24,356 nucleotides of DNA from Sphingomonas sp. CCH9-E2 (lineage in GTDB: Bacteria; Pseudomonadota; Alphaproteobacteria; Sphingomonadales; Sphingomonadaceae). The position numbers and the translations under genes were made by a program. Location of the stretch: contig NZ_LSJM01000076.1 of assembly GCF_001557215.1 (NCBI RefSeq), forward strand, positions 1 through 24,356, read 5' to 3'. The notes beneath the pieces are model-generated. The model was not told the origin of the DNA, ran no database searches, and saw only the letters and a program-made list of their open reading frames with translations. This document shows positions 22,926-24,356 of the stretch, one piece after another; position 1 is the stretch's first letter, and each line of letters begins with the position of its first letter.

Positions 22926-22999
22926 ACCGGCCCGCTCCCCCACCCGGCCACCCAACGGCATCGTATGTTATGGGTGGCCGGGTGGGGGAGCGGGCCGGT
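22926..22999. repeat. 29-bp perfect inverted repeat upstream of acyl-CoA dehydrogenase
   Basis: Arm 22926-22954 and arm 22971-22999 are exact inverted copies over 29 bp, with a 16-nt loop (22955-22970). After one mismatch, three more outer pairs match. The arms read roughly ACCGGCCCGCTCCCCCACCC then GGCCACCCA. It lies 34 nt before the dehydrogenase ATG, so a transcript starting upstream would carry a very stable hairpin in its leader. No T-run follows. Confidence 0.92.
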
Positions 23000-23032
23000 A
23001 CCGCCTAACTGAGAATGGGAAGGAGAGGGCGC

Positions 23033-24316
23033 ATGGATTTCACGCTGACCGAGCGCGAGACCTATTTCCGCGACCGCGTGAAGGGGTTCATCGACCAGTA
23101 CATCACCCCGCGCAACGACGACTATCGCCGCCAGGCCTATGAGGGCGAGCGCTGGAAGGTGCTGCCGGTGATCGAGGAGCTGAAGCCGGTCGCGCGCGCG
23201 CAGGGGCTGTGGAATTTCTTCATGCCGCCCCACTCGGGGCAGACCCATGTCGACGACAGTTTCGAGTTCGAGGGGACGCAGCTCACCAACCTCGAATATG
23301 CGCTGTGCGCCGAGGAAATGGGCCGCGCTGGCTGGGCGAGCGAGGTGTTCAACTGCTCCGCGCCGGACACCGGCAATATGGAGGTGCTGCACCGCTATGG
23401 CACGCGCGAGCACAAGGAGCGTTGGCTCAAGCCGCTGATGAATGGCGAGATCCGCTCGGCCTTTCTGATGACCGAACCGGACGTGGCGTCGTCCGACGCG
23501 ACCAACATCCAGACGTCGATGGTCCGCGACGGTGACCATTATGTGATCAACGGCCGCAAATGGTGGTCGTCGGGCGTGGGCGATCCGCGCTGTGCCGTCG
23601 CGATCGTGATGGGCAAGACCAATCCCGACGCCTCGCGTCACGCGCAGCAGAGCCAGATTTTGGTGCCGATGGACACGCCCGGCGTCAGGATCGAACGCAT
23701 GCTTTCGGTATTCGGGTATGATCACGCGCCGCACGGCCATGGCGAAGTGGTACTCGAGAATGTGCGCGTTCCGGTCGAGAATATCCTGCTCGGCGAGGGG
23801 CGCGGGTTCGAGATCGCGCAGGGCCGCCTTGGCCCGGGGCGCATCCACCATTGCATGCGCTCGATCGGCGTGGCCGAAATGGCGCTGGAGCTGATGTGCA
23901 AGCGGCTGCTGAGCCGTGTCGCGTTCGGCAAGCGGATCGCCGACCACTCGATCTGGGAACAGCGCGTCGCCGAAGCGCGCTCGAACCTCGAGATGATGCG
24001 CCTGCTGAGCCTCAAGGCGGCGGACATGATGGATAAGGCCGGCAACAAGTCTGCGCAGGGCGAGATCGCGATGATCAAGGCGATGGGGCCGCGTATCACG
24101 CTGCAGATCCTCGACGACGCGATCCAGGCATTCGGCGGCGCGGGCGTGTCGGGCGATACGCCGCTGGCGAGCGCGTGGGCGAGCATGCGCACGCTGCGCT
24201 TTGCCGACGGGCCGGACGAGGTGCACAACCGCGCGATCGCGCGCAGCGAGTTCGGCAAGTATGGCGAGTTCAAGGCCGATCGCCCGAGCAGCGGCGACAT
24301 GGCGGTGACGCGGTGA
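23033..24316 (+). CDS. Acyl-CoA dehydrogenase (ACAD10/11-like)
   Basis: FAD enzyme of 427 residues that dehydrogenates an acyl-CoA. Motifs visible are [17 protein letters not shown] (144-160), the flavin-side KWWSSG (176-181), [25 protein letters not shown], and near the C-terminus [32 protein letters not shown]. The SSDATN and GDTPLA forms are typical of the ACAD10/11-like branch, which acts on long or hydroxylated chains and is a homotetramer or dimer needing no partner. AGGAG lies 7 nt before ATG 23033, so the longer start at 23015 is unlikely. Its leader holds a 29-bp hairpin and motif copy C. It is divergent from the tandem TetR gene, the usual layout for a local regulator and its target. 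Confidence 0.95.
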   Translation: MDFTLTERETYFRDRVKGFIDQYITPRNDDYRRQAYEGERWKVLPVIEELKPVARAQGLWNFFMPPHSGQTHVDDSFEFEGTQLTNLEYALCAEEMGRAGWASEVFNCSAPDTGNMEVLHRYGTREHKERWLKPLMNGEIRSAFLMTEPDVASSDATNIQTSMVRDGDHYVINGRKWWSSGVGDPRCAVAIVMGKTNPDASRHAQQSQILVPMDTPGVRIERMLSVFGYDHAPHGHGEVVLENVRVPVENILLGEGRGFEIAQGRLGPGRIHHCMRSIGVAEMALELMCKRLLSRVAFGKRIADHSIWEQRVAEARSNLEMMRLLSLKAADMMDKAGNKSAQGEIAMIKAMGPRITLQILDDAIQAFGGAGVSGDTPLASAWASMRTLRFADGPDEVHNRAIARSEFGKYGEFKADRPSSGDMAVTR

Positions 24317-24326
24317 CATTCTAAAG

Positions 24327-24348
24327 CCCCTCCCCTTCAGGGGAGGGG
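24327..24348. repeat. Palindromic hairpin after the last dehydrogenase
   Basis: CCCCTCCCC (24327-24335) and GGGGAGGGG (24340-24348) form a perfect 9-bp stem with a TTCA loop, 10 nt after the stop. It resembles the CCCCTCCCGC family at 9340, 15989 and 16070 and is cut by the window end. It may act as a 3' stabilising or terminating hairpin. Confidence 0.7.
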
Positions 24349-24356
24349 TTGGGGGT

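Noticed and set aside
23706..23724. Motif-like TTCGGTATTCGGGTATGA inside the third dehydrogenase
   Set aside because: Lies within conserved coding sequence ([10 protein letters not shown]), and both invariant blocks are altered, so chance is likelier.
22907..24319. Long minus-strand frame opposite the third acyl-CoA dehydrogenase
   Set aside because: Antisense shadow with His/Arg-rich composition; the plus strand carries all dehydrogenase motifs and a good ribosome site.
1..24356. CRISPR array, tRNA/rRNA genes, insertion sequences, prophage or defence genes
   Set aside because: No regularly spaced direct repeats, no recognisable cloverleaf or rRNA stretches, and no transposase, integrase or phage-like frames were seen on either strand.

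Overview
The window is high-GC DNA (roughly two-thirds G+C by eye) with the gene content and style of an alphaproteobacterium of the Sphingomonas/Novosphingobium group. Support for this comes from a long TonB-dependent receptor beside an MFS permease, paired acyl-CoA dehydrogenases, an EF-hand protein beside an OmpR-type two-component system, and intergenic palindromes of the kind common in sphingomonads. The species is inferred, not shown.

Layout. (1) 1-4060: ndk (+) ends at a strong terminator. It converges with a minus-strand set read EF-hand lipoprotein-like/exported protein, OmpR-type regulator, sensor kinase, membrane protein. (2) 4348-8130: a divergent catabolic block, with acyl-CoA synthetase and TesB-like thioesterase (minus, ATGA overlap) facing GST and SDR (plus, ATGA overlap). 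(3) 8131-9480: a scarred stretch. It holds a lower-GC small exported protein, a second decayed copy of an SDR C-terminus, a 48-residue DUF2256 zinc-ribbon-like gene starting with TTG, and a small gene broken by one frameshift. (4) 9485-11455: Nu-class GST (yfcG-like) and a Tet/TCR-type MFS pump (minus). (5) 11801-15917: GPH-type MFS symporter and a two-subunit acyl-CoA dehydrogenase pair. (6) 16342-20693: TonB-dependent receptor and a spinster-like MFS permease. (7) 20784-24316: a decayed serine O-acetyltransferase, a 414-residue regulator with two TetR DNA-binding domains in tandem, and a third acyl-CoA dehydrogenase.

Regions 2 and 5-7 read as one dispersed uptake and acyl-CoA degradation system: receptor, permeases, CoA ligase, dehydrogenases, SDR and thioesterase. 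The substrate cannot be read from the sequence; a hydrophobic acid, steroid side chain or terpenoid-like compound is plausible.

The most interesting observation is a short asymmetric motif, consensus CCATACCGCAWATTCGAA. Five clear copies and one weaker copy lie in the 5' regions of these catabolic units: CoA ligase/GST-SDR, GPH transporter, dehydrogenase pair, TonB receptor (two copies), and tandem TetR/third dehydrogenase. I propose that the tandem TetR protein binds it. A regulator with two different DNA-binding heads in one chain would explain why the site is not a palindrome. This is inference and needs testing.
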